A DNA stretch of 64,000 nucleotides from Pseudomonas sp. SORT22 (GTDB lineage: Bacteria > Pseudomonadota > Gammaproteobacteria > Pseudomonadales > Pseudomonadaceae): assembly GCF_018417635.1 (NCBI RefSeq), contig NZ_CP071007.1:1984501-2048500 (forward strand), read 5' to 3'. A program made the position numbers and the translations under genes. The notes below the pieces were generated by a model that saw only the letters and a list, made by a program, of their open reading frames with translations, searched no databases and was not told the origin of the DNA. The first letter of the stretch is position 1. Every line of letters begins with the position of its first letter. This document shows positions 31,577-40,619 of the stretch, piece after piece.

Positions 31577-34341
31577 GCGAGCCCAAAGGACATTCGATTG
31601 CGGCATGGTCGCGGCGTTATATCGAAACTTTCGGGCTCGCTCTGGTACCCGTTGAACCAGGAGAGAAGGGGCCCAAGGGGGACGCCTGGAACAAGCCCGG
31701 TGGTTACTTCACTGATGCCGACGCGGCCGAGGCGTTCTGGGCTGCTCATCCAACCCACAACCTTGGTGTAGTGCTTGGCCCAAGCCAGGTGTGCTCGCTG
31801 GACGTTGATGAAGTAGAGATGTCGCGGCAGGTCCTGCAGGAGGCATTCGGGCTGGACCTCGATGCGCTTGCCGCCGCCCATCCCACCACCGTGGGTAACC
31901 CTGCGCGTTTTCGCGTTATGTTTCGGGTGCCTACAGGCGTTGAATTGAGTCGTCGCTCGCTCACTTGGCCCAACCAGGCGGACCCGGATGGCTCGATTCT
32001 GAAGGCTCTCACCGCTCAGATGGTGGCAGCCAAAAAGGCGGGTGACGCGGGCAGGGTAGCCGCGCTGCGCATGGCTGCAGAGCCCTTCAAACGGACAACC
32101 GTGTTCGAACTGCGGGGTGGTGCTGTTCAAGACGTTCTGCCGCCATCCATTCATCCTGGTACTGGCCAGCCGTACACTTGGCGCAATCCACCCCCGCCTG
32201 AGGGCATGCCTGAGCTGCCAGCTGAATTGTTGGCAATTTGGCTTGGATGGGATCAACTCAAGGCTCAGGCGCAAGCGGTGTGTCCTTGGGCGCCTAAGCC
32301 TGCAGCTGCTCCGGCCCTTCCTGCCTCGAGGCCCCACTTAGCCGCTGAACGTTCTGGAGATCGACTGCCAGAGGTCATTCCCGAGTTCAACCGTTGTCAC
32401 GACATCGCAACGCTGATCGAGGCCCACGGCTACGAGCGTAGAGGTGACAAGTGGCTGTGCCCGCACAGCAGCAGTGGCGATCCAGGAGTGACCATCATCG
32501 ATGGCAAGCTCTATTCACATCACAGCTCCGATCCGCTTGCCAATGGCCACAAGAACGACGCTTTCGACGTTTTCTGCATCCTGATGCACGACGGTGACCA
32601 GCGGGCAGCGACCAGAGCGGCTGCGAAGGCCCTCGGTTTGGATGTTAAGTCGCGTCCACCAGCCCCACCGCCTCTCGGCGAGCTTCCCCATGCCCCATCG
32701 GTAAATGAGCCCGTGAGGCAGCCAGCCGGTGCGGCCACAACTGAACAGGAAGAAGGTGTGGCCCGCGAAGCATTGGATAGCGAGGTAGCCAGCTCGGCCG
32801 GCTCCTCAGGCCAAGGGGGCGCGGGGGGTAATGGTTTGGACATCGACGGAGCGATGCGGCGGTTCGCCCTGGTCGAGAGCACCACCAACGTGTGGGACTT
32901 CGACAAGGGTAAGCCTATGAAGCGGACCGGTTTCGAGGCCCTGGTTGGCAAGCCGCTCGCGAAGGAATGGATGGAGCGGACCGACAAGAAGTTGATCGCG
33001 TCGGAGAAGGTCCAAGAGCTGGACCAGGCGCGGCGTCTGTCGGCCAAAAAAGGCGCAGCGTTGAAGATGGACCCTATTGAACGCTATGTGTACATCGACG
33101 GCACAAAGGACGTCTGGGACCGCGAGAAGAAACGGCGCATCGCTGAAGGCGCTGTGAAGATGGCCCTGGGCGAGGAATACAAGTGGTGGTTGAACAGCCA
33201 GGATCGTCGGGTGGTGGACGTCGACCATATCGTGTTCGACCCGACCATGCGCAAGGACCCGAATGTTTACATCAATACCTTCGACGGGTTGCCCCTGGAG
33301 CCGGTGCGTGATGACGCCGCATGCGAGAACCTGCGATGGTTGATCTCATTCCTCTGCAACCATGACAACAAGGCGCTGGATTGGCTGGTCAAGTGGCTTG
33401 CGTATCCGCTGCAGCACATGGGAGCCAAGATGGACACCGCCGTCTTGATGCATTCGATCATGGAGGGTTCCGGCAAGAGTTTGCTGTTTGCTGATGTGTT
33501 CGGCCAGCTGTATGGCCAATACGCGGCGACCGTCGGGCAGACGCAGCTGGAGGGCAGCTTCAACGCCTGGCAAAGCCGCAAACTATGGGCGGTGTTCGAA
33601 GAAGTCGTCAGCCGGGATCAACGCTACAACCAGGTGGGCAAGATCAAGCACATGATCACCGGTAAGACGGTGCGCATGGAGTCCAAGTTCATCAATGGTT
33701 GGGAGGAAGCCAACCATATGAACGCGGTCTTCCTGAGTAACGAGATCATGCCGTGGCCGATCAGCGACGCTGACCGCCGAATGCTGGTTATGTGGCCAAT
33801 GGAGACGCTGCCGGTCGAACGGCAAAAGGCGATCAGTCATGAACTGGCCAACGGCGGGGTGGCGGCGTTGTATGGCTGGCTGTTGGCTGTAGACCTGGGT
33901 GAGTTTGACCAGCGCACGCGTCCGCCTGATACCGAGGCGCGTCAGCGGTTGGTAGCCCTGAGTCGCACGGCCTGGCAAACCTTCCTTTTCCTTTGGCGTA
34001 CTGGCGAGCTGGGGCATGGCCTATGGGGTTGCTGCCTCACCAGCGATCTGTATGCACTGTTCCTCGAGTGGTGCTCACGCAATAAGGAGCACTCCATGAG
34101 TCAGACCAAGTTCTCGCTGATGCTCAGCGCGACGGTGGAGAAGACGCGGGCGATCCCCTGGACCGATGGCAACAACCGGCGTTTCGCCGCGTTCTTCTTT
34201 CCCAGTGACGGCGATCCCTCCCTGCCCCCTTCCTTGAAGTCGGCCGAGCTGGGCAAGAACGTCGTCGAGTGGCGTGCTCGGGCAAAGCTCGCCGGCTGGA
34301 ACGTGGACGCTTGGGAGCACGTCAAGGGGATCGCGGCATGA
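31573..34341 (+). CDS. Primase-helicase replication protein (prim-pol plus D5/DUF5906 helicase)
   Basis: This 922-residue protein probably starts phage DNA replication. The N-terminal third is a prim-pol-type domain (about residues 10-240, with LGVVLGPSQVCSLDVDE). A middle region contains a short CPHSSSGDPG zinc-like patch, a Gly/Ser-rich linker (about 395-425), and a C-terminal SF3 helicase of the DUF5906/D5 type with Walker A EGSGKS (about 630), Walker B-like WAVFEE and a sensor region FLSNEIMPW. The same protein type in P4-like elements binds origin repeats; iteron-like repeats follow directly downstream. Confidence 0.87.
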   Translation: MSEPKGHSIAAWSRRYIETFGLALVPVEPGEKGPKGDAWNKPGGYFTDADAAEAFWAAHPTHNLGVVLGPSQVCSLDVDEVEMSRQVLQEAFGLDLDALAAAHPTTVGNPARFRVMFRVPTGVELSRRSLTWPNQADPDGSILKALTAQMVAAKKAGDAGRVAALRMAAEPFKRTTVFELRGGAVQDVLPPSIHPGTGQPYTWRNPPPPEGMPELPAELLAIWLGWDQLKAQAQAVCPWAPKPAAAPALPASRPHLAAERSGDRLPEVIPEFNRCHDIATLIEAHGYERRGDKWLCPHSSSGDPGVTIIDGKLYSHHSSDPLANGHKNDAFDVFCILMHDGDQRAATRAAAKALGLDVKSRPPAPPPLGELPHAPSVNEPVRQPAGAATTEQEEGVAREALDSEVASSAGSSGQGGAGGNGLDIDGAMRRFALVESTTNVWDFDKGKPMKRTGFEALVGKPLAKEWMERTDKKLIASEKVQELDQARRLSAKKGAALKMDPIERYVYIDGTKDVWDREKKRRIAEGAVKMALGEEYKWWLNSQDRRVVDVDHIVFDPTMRKDPNVYINTFDGLPLEPVRDDAACENLRWLISFLCNHDNKALDWLVKWLAYPLQHMGAKMDTAVLMHSIMEGSGKSLLFADVFGQLYGQYAATVGQTQLEGSFNAWQSRKLWAVFEEVVSRDQRYNQVGKIKHMITGKTVRMESKFINGWEEANHMNAVFLSNEIMPWPISDADRRMLVMWPMETLPVERQKAISHELANGGVAALYGWLLAVDLGEFDQRTRPPDTEARQRLVALSRTAWQTFLFLWRTGELGHGLWGCCLTSDLYALFLEWCSRNKEHSMSQTKFSLMLSATVEKTRAIPWTDGNNRRFAAFFFPSDGDPSLPPSLKSAELGKNVVEWRARAKLAGWNVDAWEHVKGIAA

Positions 34342-34365
34342 GTGCGTCAGTAAGTGTGGTGGGTG

Positions 34366-34625
34366 TGTTGGGTTGGTGTTGGGTCCGTTCTGGCAGGCCA
34401 ACACAGTCTCAAGCCCCGGAATCAGCAGGGGGGCGGGCATCCGTGGCGGGTGTGTTGGGTTTGCGCACGCGCACGCGCAGGCGCGCCAACTTTAGTGGCG
34501 CCGCTATAGGTGAATTCAAAGTCCATGCGAAACTTCAAAAACTCAACAAACCCAACACACTCGACACAACCATAGGCAATCAATTGATTTTATTGAGTTT
34601 TAACTGTGTTGGGTTTGTGTTGGGT
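34366..34625. other. Iteron-like repeats, candidate replication origin
   Basis: Between the primase-helicase gene and the next gene (34342-34666, no coding frame seen) the word TGTTGGGT occurs at 34366, 34377, 34453, 34607 and 34618 and once inverted (34550-34557). Two pairs are spaced 11 bp, one helical turn. An AT-rich core with CAATCAATTGATTTTATTGA lies between the inverted copy and the last pair, and AAAACTCAA / TTGAGTTTT form a further inverted pair. Repeats, AT-rich core and the adjacent helicase gene are the elements of an iteron origin. No experiment shows this. Confidence 0.55.
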
Positions 34626-34666
34626 AGCGTGAATGTGTGTCGGGTTCAGTTTACGGTGAGGGGGCA

Positions 34667-35149
34667 ATGACAATGGATCAGACTGAACGCCTACAAGCGG
34701 TAGCGGATTTAATGTGTCATTGGGGCAGGCAGCGGTCCCTGCTTGGGCAGGATGCTGGATTAGGCAGCCAAATGGGCAGCATCATGGAATGGAAGGGGGC
34801 AGCCCCCCGAGGCGGATCATCTGGTGCGCGTATCCTGGTAGCCGGAGCTGGTCTGGATCACTCAGCGGCAGAAGTCGATGCAGCGGTCGCTGAACTGGAG
34901 CGCCGTGATCAGCGTGGTGCAACGTTGGCAAAGCTGGCCCAGTTCCGCTACTTGCATGGCGCAACGATCCGCGAGCAAATGCACCAGGTGGGGCTCGCCG
35001 AAGATGCTGATCGGACCTACCGTAACTGGGTCAAGGCGCTGCATTTGCAGGTGTTATCGATTCTTATAGCGCGCTCTGGTCCGAATCGACGGCATACCGT
35101 CCGTCGGCTAACAATGCGCCGAGTATGCGCCGGGGATGCGTCGAAGTAG
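34667..35149 (+). CDS. Probable Q-like late regulator (antiterminator position)
   Basis: A 160-residue product. The C-terminal two thirds (AVAELERRDQRGATLAKLAQ, then LHGATIREQMHQVGLAEDAD and TYRNWVKALH) resemble the helical repeat layout of Q/DUF1133-type phage antiterminators. The gene lies between replication and packaging genes and is followed by two terminators, as in lambda Q and tR'. The ATG at 34667 has GAGGGGG upstream; a second ATG lies six bases on. The assignment rests mostly on position. Confidence 0.5.
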   Translation: MTMDQTERLQAVADLMCHWGRQRSLLGQDAGLGSQMGSIMEWKGAAPRGGSSGARILVAGAGLDHSAAEVDAAVAELERRDQRGATLAKLAQFRYLHGATIREQMHQVGLAEDADRTYRNWVKALHLQVLSILIARSGPNRRHTVRRLTMRRVCAGDASK

Positions 35150-35162
35150 CGTCAAGGCTGCG

Positions 35163-35190
35163 AACCGAAAATCACCTCTTTTCGGTTTTT
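35163..35190 (+). terminator. Terminator after the Q-like gene
   Basis: A nine-base-pair stem AACCGAAAA / TTTTCGGTT with a seven-base loop runs into TTT. It lies just after the Q-like gene and before the late genes. Confidence 0.85.
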
Positions 35191-35291
35191 CCGGTGGCAT
35201 GTAAAAAGGCGCCACGATATGAAAAGTGCGCTTAGGCGCTGACCCAACAACCACTGTGCCATGCAATTGCTCCGGTCTTAGGTGCATTGAG

Positions 35292-35320
35292 AACCCTGCC
35301 ATTTGGCGGGGTTTTCTTTT
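35292..35320 (+). terminator. Second terminator before the late genes
   Basis: The stem AACCCTGCC / GGCGGGGTT (one G-T pair) with loop ATTT is followed by TTCTTTT. With the terminator 100 bases upstream it forms a tandem stop that late transcription must pass. Confidence 0.8.
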
Positions 35321-35342
35321 GGGAGTACGCAAGGAGATGACG

Positions 35343-35549
35343 ATGCGAGTTGAAGTACGAGATGAGGGGGGCGAATTGATTTGGTCGAGGAGCCCCGTAG
35401 GCGGCTTCACCAGCAACACCTACGGAGCAGATGGAACCCTCAAGCGTTTAGAACGAGCGCTGATGATGGCGCTTGATCAGTGTCGAGGTGAACTAGTCAT
35501 TTCGGTGGATAGTAATCGAGTGGCGGATCTGGGCGGACCCACCACCTAG
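35343..35549 (+). CDS. Small hypothetical phage protein
   Basis: A 68-residue product, MRVEVRDEGGELIWSRSPVG onwards, with beta-rich first half and helical second half. ATG 35343 has AAGGAG at six bases. No family recognised. Its 3' end overlaps the convergent DUF1883 gene by 57 bases. Confidence 0.5.
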   Translation: MRVEVRDEGGELIWSRSPVGGFTSNTYGADGTLKRLERALMMALDQCRGELVISVDSNRVADLGGPTT

Positions 35550-35759
35550 GTCAATAGTGATGTTCCAGTAGCCGGAATGTGGCGCAGCGATGCGTGCAGG
35601 CAGTTGCTTGTAGAAGCCACCGTAGTACGTGTGCTTCTTACCATTCTTGAAGTTCGAAAACTGAGAGTCGGTGGTCAGTCGAACATTGCATTGGTGAGAG
35701 CACTGTACCTCGACAACATCGCCTTCGTTCAAGTGTTCGCGTTTGTGCAAGAACTGCAT
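35493..35759 (-). CDS. DUF1883 domain protein, antisense to the late operon
   Basis: This 88-residue protein is a complete DUF1883 domain (MQFLHKREHLNEGDVVEVQC, then YYGGFYKQLPARI and YWNITIDLGGG). The domain is also found fused to TIR domains, so a signalling or defence role is possible. It has its own strong AAGGAGG ribosome-binding site and is transcribed opposite to the late genes. Its lower GC and reversed orientation suggest acquired cargo. Confidence 0.82.
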   Translation of the reverse strand: MQFLHKREHLNEGDVVEVQCSHQCNVRLTTDSQFSNFKNGKKHTYYGGFYKQLPARIAAPHSGYWNITIDLGGGSAQIRHSITIHRND

Positions 35760-35840
35760 AAGGCCTCCTTAGCCTATGTTGTGGTTGCATTTTGACATTA
35801 GCACCATATCCACCCTGCATGAGGAGAAGTTGTTAAAGAC

Positions 35841-36188
35841 ATGACTAGTGAACAGCAAACGCTGATTGATATGCCTATCTGGATGGTCATCGTACTGGCC
35901 CTGGTCGGCGGGGTGTCAGGTGAGATGTGGCGGGCAGACAAGGCCGGTGCTCGGGGCTGGGGACTAGTGCGGCGGATCGCCCTGCGGTCGGGTGCCTGCA
36001 TCGTCTGCGGGCTCTCGACCATCATGCTCTTGTACTCCTTGGGGTTGTCGATCTGGTCGGCGGGGGCTGTTGGTTGCCTCACGGCCATGGCCGGTGCCGA
36101 CGTGGCAATCGGCTTGTACGAACGTTGGGCCGCCAAGCGTCTGGGTGTCTGCGATGTGCCGCCATCGAGCGGTGGTGCTGGTCAGTGA
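35841..36188 (+). CDS. Phage holin
   Basis: The 115-residue product has three hydrophobic stretches (about residues 10-27, 47-66 and 70-88) separated by short charged loops (MWRADKAGARGW), and a polar C-terminal tail with ERWAAKRLGVCDVPP. This matches the holin family often seen just before the terminase genes in Pseudomonas prophages and R-pyocins. It would make the membrane lesion that lets the endolysin out. Confidence 0.75.
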   Translation: MTSEQQTLIDMPIWMVIVLALVGGVSGEMWRADKAGARGWGLVRRIALRSGACIVCGLSTIMLLYSLGLSIWSAGAVGCLTAMAGADVAIGLYERWAAKRLGVCDVPPSSGGAGQ

Positions 36189-36189
36189 C

Positions 36190-36290
36190 CCAGGCGGGGT
36201 GGGGGTGGGGGTGCCAATTTTCTGGGTCCTCCCCCTGGGCCGCCCCCTACACGGGTACGGGGACTCGCGGAATCTCTGCAGCTGAGGTGT
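36190..36290. other. Candidate cos region
   Basis: The gap directly before the Nu1-type small terminase is GC-rich, with runs such as GGGTGGGGGTGGGGGTG and the imperfect repeat CCTCCCCCTGGGCCGCCCCC. In lambda-type phages cos lies at this position. No cut site can be assigned from sequence alone. Confidence 0.3.
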
Positions 36291-36324
36291 GTGCAGGGAT
36301 GTCCGTCTTTTCAAGGACTTAGCA

Positions 36325-36849
36325 ATGGGAAGGACAGTCAGCAAGGCCGAACTTGGTGAGATCGTCGGTCGAGATGAGCGCACCCTCAGCCGCTGGCAGA
36401 AGGACGGAATGCCGGTGATCGAGTTTGGCGTGGGGCGCGGCAACGAAAACCAGTACGACACCCAGGCGGTGATCGAGTGGCTCATGCGCCAGGCTGCGTT
36501 GAACGGCAAGAAAGAAAGCACACGGGATCGGCTAGACAGGCTACGCGGCGACCGCGAAGAGCTGGCGCTGGCCAAGGACCTGGGCGAAGTCGTGATCGAG
36601 GCAGAGATGGTTTCCCGCTTCGAGGCTGTCATTACCGCCGCCAAGATCGAGCTGCTCAACACTCTGCCGGATGAGTTGTCCGCAACTTTGTCCGCGCAGT
36701 ACGGCGTCCAAGTTGACGACCAACTGATCCGCGAGCCCATCGAACTAATACTCAGGAGGTTGTCCGCGTATGACGAGGATGACGATGATCCCGAATGGGA
36801 TCCTGACGAGCCGGACGATGAGGAGGGCTCTGAAGAAGACGGCGAGTAA
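36325..36849 (+). CDS. Terminase small subunit (Nu1-like)
   Basis: Nu1-type proteins bind cos DNA and start packaging. The 174-residue protein has the winged-helix N-terminus (VSKAELGEIVGRDERTLSRW, about residues 5-24; MPVIEFG, DTQAVIEWL), then a long helical part and an acidic tail rich in Asp/Glu (from about 148) for contact with the large subunit. The start at 36325 has AAGGACTT upstream. Its 3' part overlaps the large subunit gene by 80 bases in another frame. Confidence 0.88.
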   Translation: MGRTVSKAELGEIVGRDERTLSRWQKDGMPVIEFGVGRGNENQYDTQAVIEWLMRQAALNGKKESTRDRLDRLRGDREELALAKDLGEVVIEAEMVSRFEAVITAAKIELLNTLPDELSATLSAQYGVQVDDQLIREPIELILRRLSAYDEDDDDPEWDPDEPDDEEGSEEDGE

Positions 36850-38779
36850 GGGCATCAGCCGGGCGTGCCGAAAATGGGCGCCGCCACCACGAATGAGCAT
36901 CATCGAGTGGGCCACCAAGTACCGCTACCTCTCAACTGAAGAGGCGGGCAAGCCTGGTAAATACCGCTTCGATGTCACGCCTCACCTGGTCTGGCCGGGT
37001 GGCCCGCTGGAAGCCTTGGACGATCCGAATGTGTTCGAGATCGTTGGCCGCAAGTCCGCCCAGGTGGCCTGGACGTCGGGTGTGATGGGTAACGCCATCG
37101 GCAAGTGGATCGACCTTGATCCGTCCCCGATCCTGATTCTGTTTCCCAAGGCCGAAGCGGCCAAGCAGTACGTCGCTGAAAAGCTGGAGCCGATGATCGC
37201 GGCGACCAAGCGCTTGCGTAAGAAGGTCGATCTCCGCAGCCGCAAGCTGCAGCAGCGGCAGGACTTCAAGCGCTTCCCTGGCGGCTTCCTCAAGATGGTC
37301 GGATCAAACAGCCCCTCCAGCGTAAAGTCCACGCCGGTGCCTCGGGTCGCGGTCGAGGAGCCAGATGACTGCAACCTCAACCTGCGGGGGCAGGGGGACA
37401 GTATCAAGCTGGCTAAGGAGCGCCTCAAAACGTTCAGGCGCTCCAAGATCATTATCGGTGGCACGCCTACCATCAAGGGGCTCTCGGCGATTGACGCGGA
37501 GCTGGAGCTGTCGGACAAGCGCATTGGCCTGGTGCCATGCCATGGCTGCGGTCAGTCGCATGCGCTGAGCTTCGAGCACCTGTATTGCGACGAAGACCCC
37601 AGCTATCACCACGAGGTATACGGCAAGCGTCGGCCTGAAACGGCGTACTACGCCTGCCCTCATTGCGGCGAGATCTGGGACGACCACCAGAAGAATGCCA
37701 ACCTCCAGCACGGCCGTTGGGAGGCTACCGCCGAGTTTCGGGGTATCGCGGGTTACATCCTCAATGAGCTGTATGCCACGTTCCACGGCTCTCGATTCGA
37801 AGTGCTGATGGAGAAGAAGCTCCAGGCTGAACACGCCGCGTCGAACGGCAACCACGGACCGATGATCGCGTTCACCAACAGCCAGATGGGCGAGTGCTAT
37901 GAGTACAAGAGCAATGCGCCCAAGACGGACGAGCTGGAGAAGCGCGCCGAACCTTACGCCGAGTTGACCGCGCCGAAAGGCGTGCTGTTGGTCACCGTCG
38001 GCGTGGACGTTCAAGGTGACCGCCTGGCCCTGGTGATCGTGGGCTGGGGCAGGGGAGAAGAGTCCTGGCGGCTGTACTGGGGCGAGTTGGGGGGCAATCC
38101 GATTGATCCCCACGATCCGGTATGGACTGAGTTGGACAAGATCATCGCCACACCGATACCCGCCGAGGGCGGCGCTCAGCTGGCCGTGTCAGCGGTGAGT
38201 ATCGACAGCTCCGACGGCAACACTAACGATGCGGTTTACACCTACGTTCGGGATCGGCAGCGCTTCAATATCATGGCCATCAAGGGCGCATCGATCGACA
38301 GCCGGGACCGGGAGATCTTCACCAAGCCGGCCCAGTCGGCGGACACCAGCCAGGACAACACCAAGGCTGCCAAGTACGGGCTGCGGGTCTACATCGTTGG
38401 CACCCACAAGGCCAAGACGCTGATCGATGGCCGTATGCGGCTCTCGGGCAGTGGGCCCGGCCGCATGCACTGGTACAGCGAGATTCGCGCTGATTACTAC
38501 GAGCAGGTGACCAACGAGGTGCTGGCGCCGCACCCGCGTCAGCCCAGCAAAATGGTCTGGCAGAAGAAAGCAGGGCGGCGCAACGAAGCCCTGGACTGCG
38601 AGGTTTACGCCTTGCACGCGGCGCGCAGCCTCAAGACCCACCTGCTGCGCGATCACGAATGGGACCAGCTGGAGCAGCAACAGCTTCAGCCTACCCTCTT
38701 CAACACTGAGCAGGCGGTAGCGCCGGTGCCGCGCCGCGCAGTGACTCGCGGGCGTGGCACTCGGAGCCGCGTCAGCTAA
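36770..38779 (+). CDS. Terminase large subunit (lambda GpA-like)
   Basis: This 669-residue protein is the packaging ATPase and cos nuclease. Visible parts are the N-terminal PPPRMSIIEWATKYR, the ATPase segment VGRKSAQVAWTSG, the Walker B-like VAVEEPDDC, a C4 zinc-finger-like insertion (CHGCGQ and CPHCG, about 260-305) and a C-terminal nuclease fold (VGVDVQGDRLALVIVGWG). I chose the ATG at 36770 because AGGAGG precedes it; an ATG at 36818 is also possible. Confidence 0.9.
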   Translation: MTRMTMIPNGILTSRTMRRALKKTASKGISRACRKWAPPPRMSIIEWATKYRYLSTEEAGKPGKYRFDVTPHLVWPGGPLEALDDPNVFEIVGRKSAQVAWTSGVMGNAIGKWIDLDPSPILILFPKAEAAKQYVAEKLEPMIAATKRLRKKVDLRSRKLQQRQDFKRFPGGFLKMVGSNSPSSVKSTPVPRVAVEEPDDCNLNLRGQGDSIKLAKERLKTFRRSKIIIGGTPTIKGLSAIDAELELSDKRIGLVPCHGCGQSHALSFEHLYCDEDPSYHHEVYGKRRPETAYYACPHCGEIWDDHQKNANLQHGRWEATAEFRGIAGYILNELYATFHGSRFEVLMEKKLQAEHAASNGNHGPMIAFTNSQMGECYEYKSNAPKTDELEKRAEPYAELTAPKGVLLVTVGVDVQGDRLALVIVGWGRGEESWRLYWGELGGNPIDPHDPVWTELDKIIATPIPAEGGAQLAVSAVSIDSSDGNTNDAVYTYVRDRQRFNIMAIKGASIDSRDREIFTKPAQSADTSQDNTKAAKYGLRVYIVGTHKAKTLIDGRMRLSGSGPGRMHWYSEIRADYYEQVTNEVLAPHPRQPSKMVWQKKAGRRNEALDCEVYALHAARSLKTHLLRDHEWDQLEQQQLQPTLFNTEQAVAPVPRRAVTRGRGTRSRVS

Positions 38780-38791
38780 TCGAGGTTCACC

Positions 38792-39007
38792 ATGACAGAA
38801 GCACAACAACGCCTTGCGGAAGTCCGGGCGGCGATTTCGGCCGTCCTGAAAAACGGCCAGCGCCTGCGCCGGGCGGATCGTGAGGTCCAGATGGCCGAAC
38901 TCAACAGCCTGCGTCTGCTGGAGAAACAGTATGCCGAGCAGGTCGCCGCTGAGGCGGCTGCGCTCCAGCGCCGTGGCCGCAATCGCGTTTCGTACGTGAG
39001 GGTTTGA
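38792..39007 (+). CDS. Head-tail joining protein (GpW-like)
   Basis: A 71-residue, highly charged helical product (EVRAAISAVL, then REVQMAELNSLRLLEKQYAE) that matches lambda GpW in size, composition and place between the terminase and the portal. GpW stabilises DNA in the filled head. Confidence 0.82.
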   Translation: MTEAQQRLAEVRAAISAVLKNGQRLRRADREVQMAELNSLRLLEKQYAEQVAAEAAALQRRGRNRVSYVRV

Positions 39008-39009
39008 GC

Positions 39010-40617
39010 ATGTGGCCATTCAAAAAGCCTGAGCGCGCTGCTGACCTACTGATGCGCGAAGCCCTGAAGCTTGCGAAGGCTACAGTGGGTGGCCAGCAGA
39101 TCGTTGCCCAGGGCGGCGGTGGCGGGGTCGAAACCCGGTGGCGCGGTGCCTCGCGCATGCTCCGAAGCATGGCCAGCTGGATTCCAGGCCTGGGCAGCCC
39201 GCGCCGCGACTTCAACCAGAGTGAGCGGCGGATGTTGGTGGCTCGCTCACGCGATGCCATGCGCAACCACCTTATCGCCCGTGCGGCGATCACACGGCTG
39301 CGTACCAATGTCGTCGGTACCGGTCTGGTCTGCCGCGCCCAGGTCGACCATGCGGCGCTCGGCATAAGCGAAGAGGCGGCGGATGATTTGAACGGTGAGC
39401 TTGACCGCCTGTGGTCGTTGTACGCCGACGACCCACGGGAGTGCGATGCCGAAGCCACGCTCAACCATTACCAGCTCCAGGCGCTGGTAATGGTGTCGTC
39501 AATGGTCGCGGGCGATGTGTTCGTGGCCAGCCCGGACCAGGAGCGCCCCGGTTGCATCTTCAGCACCCGTTTGCAGTTGATCGAATCCGACCGGGTCTGC
39601 AACCCAAATAACGGGATGGACCGGGTTGACCTGGTCGATGGCGTCGAGTTCGACGGGCTGGGTTCGCCCGTGGCGTATCACGCGTGCACCGGCTATGTCG
39701 GCGAGCACCTCGCCGGTAAGCCTCTGAGCTGGGAACGGCTGAGCGTGTTCGGCGCTGAGACAGGCCGCCGCCGTGTGTTGCATGTCTTAGCGGACAAGGA
39801 ACGGCCCGGCCAGAAGCGGGGCATGCCTTATCTGGCGCCGGTCCTCGAACCCCTACAGAAGCTCGAACGCTACGCCAGTGCCGAGCTGATGGCAGCGGTG
39901 ATCTCGGCCATGTTTACGGTGTTCATTAAAAAGACCGGCGACTTCCAGGCTGGCAATCTGCCGATGAGTGCCCTGGCGGAAGAGGCCCCCGGCGGGGATG
40001 ACACCACCGACGGAGAGTTGGCCCTGGGCGAGGGCGCTGTGGTTGATCTCGGCGTGGGCGAGGAACCAGTTGTGGCTAACCCCGGTCGGCCCAACGCCCA
40101 GTTCGATCCGTTCTTCACCGCCGTGGTGAAAGAGATTGGTGCCGCCCTGGAGCTGCCGCTGGAGGAACTGCTGTTGCACTACAGCAGTAGCTACAGCGCT
40201 GCCCGCGCCGCGATGCTGCAGGCATGGCGTTTCTACAGCCTGCGCCGCTGGTGGCTGGCCTGCGACTTCTGCCAGCCCAGCCGCGAGTTGGTCATCGATG
40301 AAGCGGTGGCCAGGGGCCTGATCGATCTTCCGGGGTACGGCGATCCAGCCAAACGCAAAGCGTACTGCCAGGCCATCTGGATTGGCCCAGCGCGTGGTGC
40401 CATCGACGAGCTTAAAGAGGCCAACGCCGCTGGCAAGCGCATCGAGATCGGCGTCAGCAACGAAACCCTGGAAACGGCGGCGATGACCGGCGAGCCCTGG
40501 CAGCAGGTGTTCCGCCAGCGTGTGCGCGAGGTCGACCAGCGCCGCAAACACAACCTGCAGGCCCTGCCCAAAGGTGGGTTGGAAAACCCGCCTGAGCCCA
40601 AAACCGAAGAGGATTAA
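39010..40617 (+). CDS. Portal protein (lambda GpB-like)
   Basis: The 535-residue portal ring protein conducts DNA into the capsid. The lambda-portal family is indicated by RRDFNQSERRMLVARSRDAM near residue 60, LRTNVVGTGL, IESDRV, GMPYLAPVLEPLQKLERYAS and SYSAARAAML. The start is the ATG at 39010, just after the gpW stop; an upstream in-frame TTG is less likely. A four-residue-spaced acidic tail ends the protein. Confidence 0.92.
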   Translation: MWPFKKPERAADLLMREALKLAKATVGGQQIVAQGGGGGVETRWRGASRMLRSMASWIPGLGSPRRDFNQSERRMLVARSRDAMRNHLIARAAITRLRTNVVGTGLVCRAQVDHAALGISEEAADDLNGELDRLWSLYADDPRECDAEATLNHYQLQALVMVSSMVAGDVFVASPDQERPGCIFSTRLQLIESDRVCNPNNGMDRVDLVDGVEFDGLGSPVAYHACTGYVGEHLAGKPLSWERLSVFGAETGRRRVLHVLADKERPGQKRGMPYLAPVLEPLQKLERYASAELMAAVISAMFTVFIKKTGDFQAGNLPMSALAEEAPGGDDTTDGELALGEGAVVDLGVGEEPVVANPGRPNAQFDPFFTAVVKEIGAALELPLEELLLHYSSSYSAARAAMLQAWRFYSLRRWWLACDFCQPSRELVIDEAVARGLIDLPGYGDPAKRKAYCQAIWIGPARGAIDELKEANAAGKRIEIGVSNETLETAAMTGEPWQQVFRQRVREVDQRRKHNLQALPKGGLENPPEPKTEED

Positions 40618-40619
40618 AC

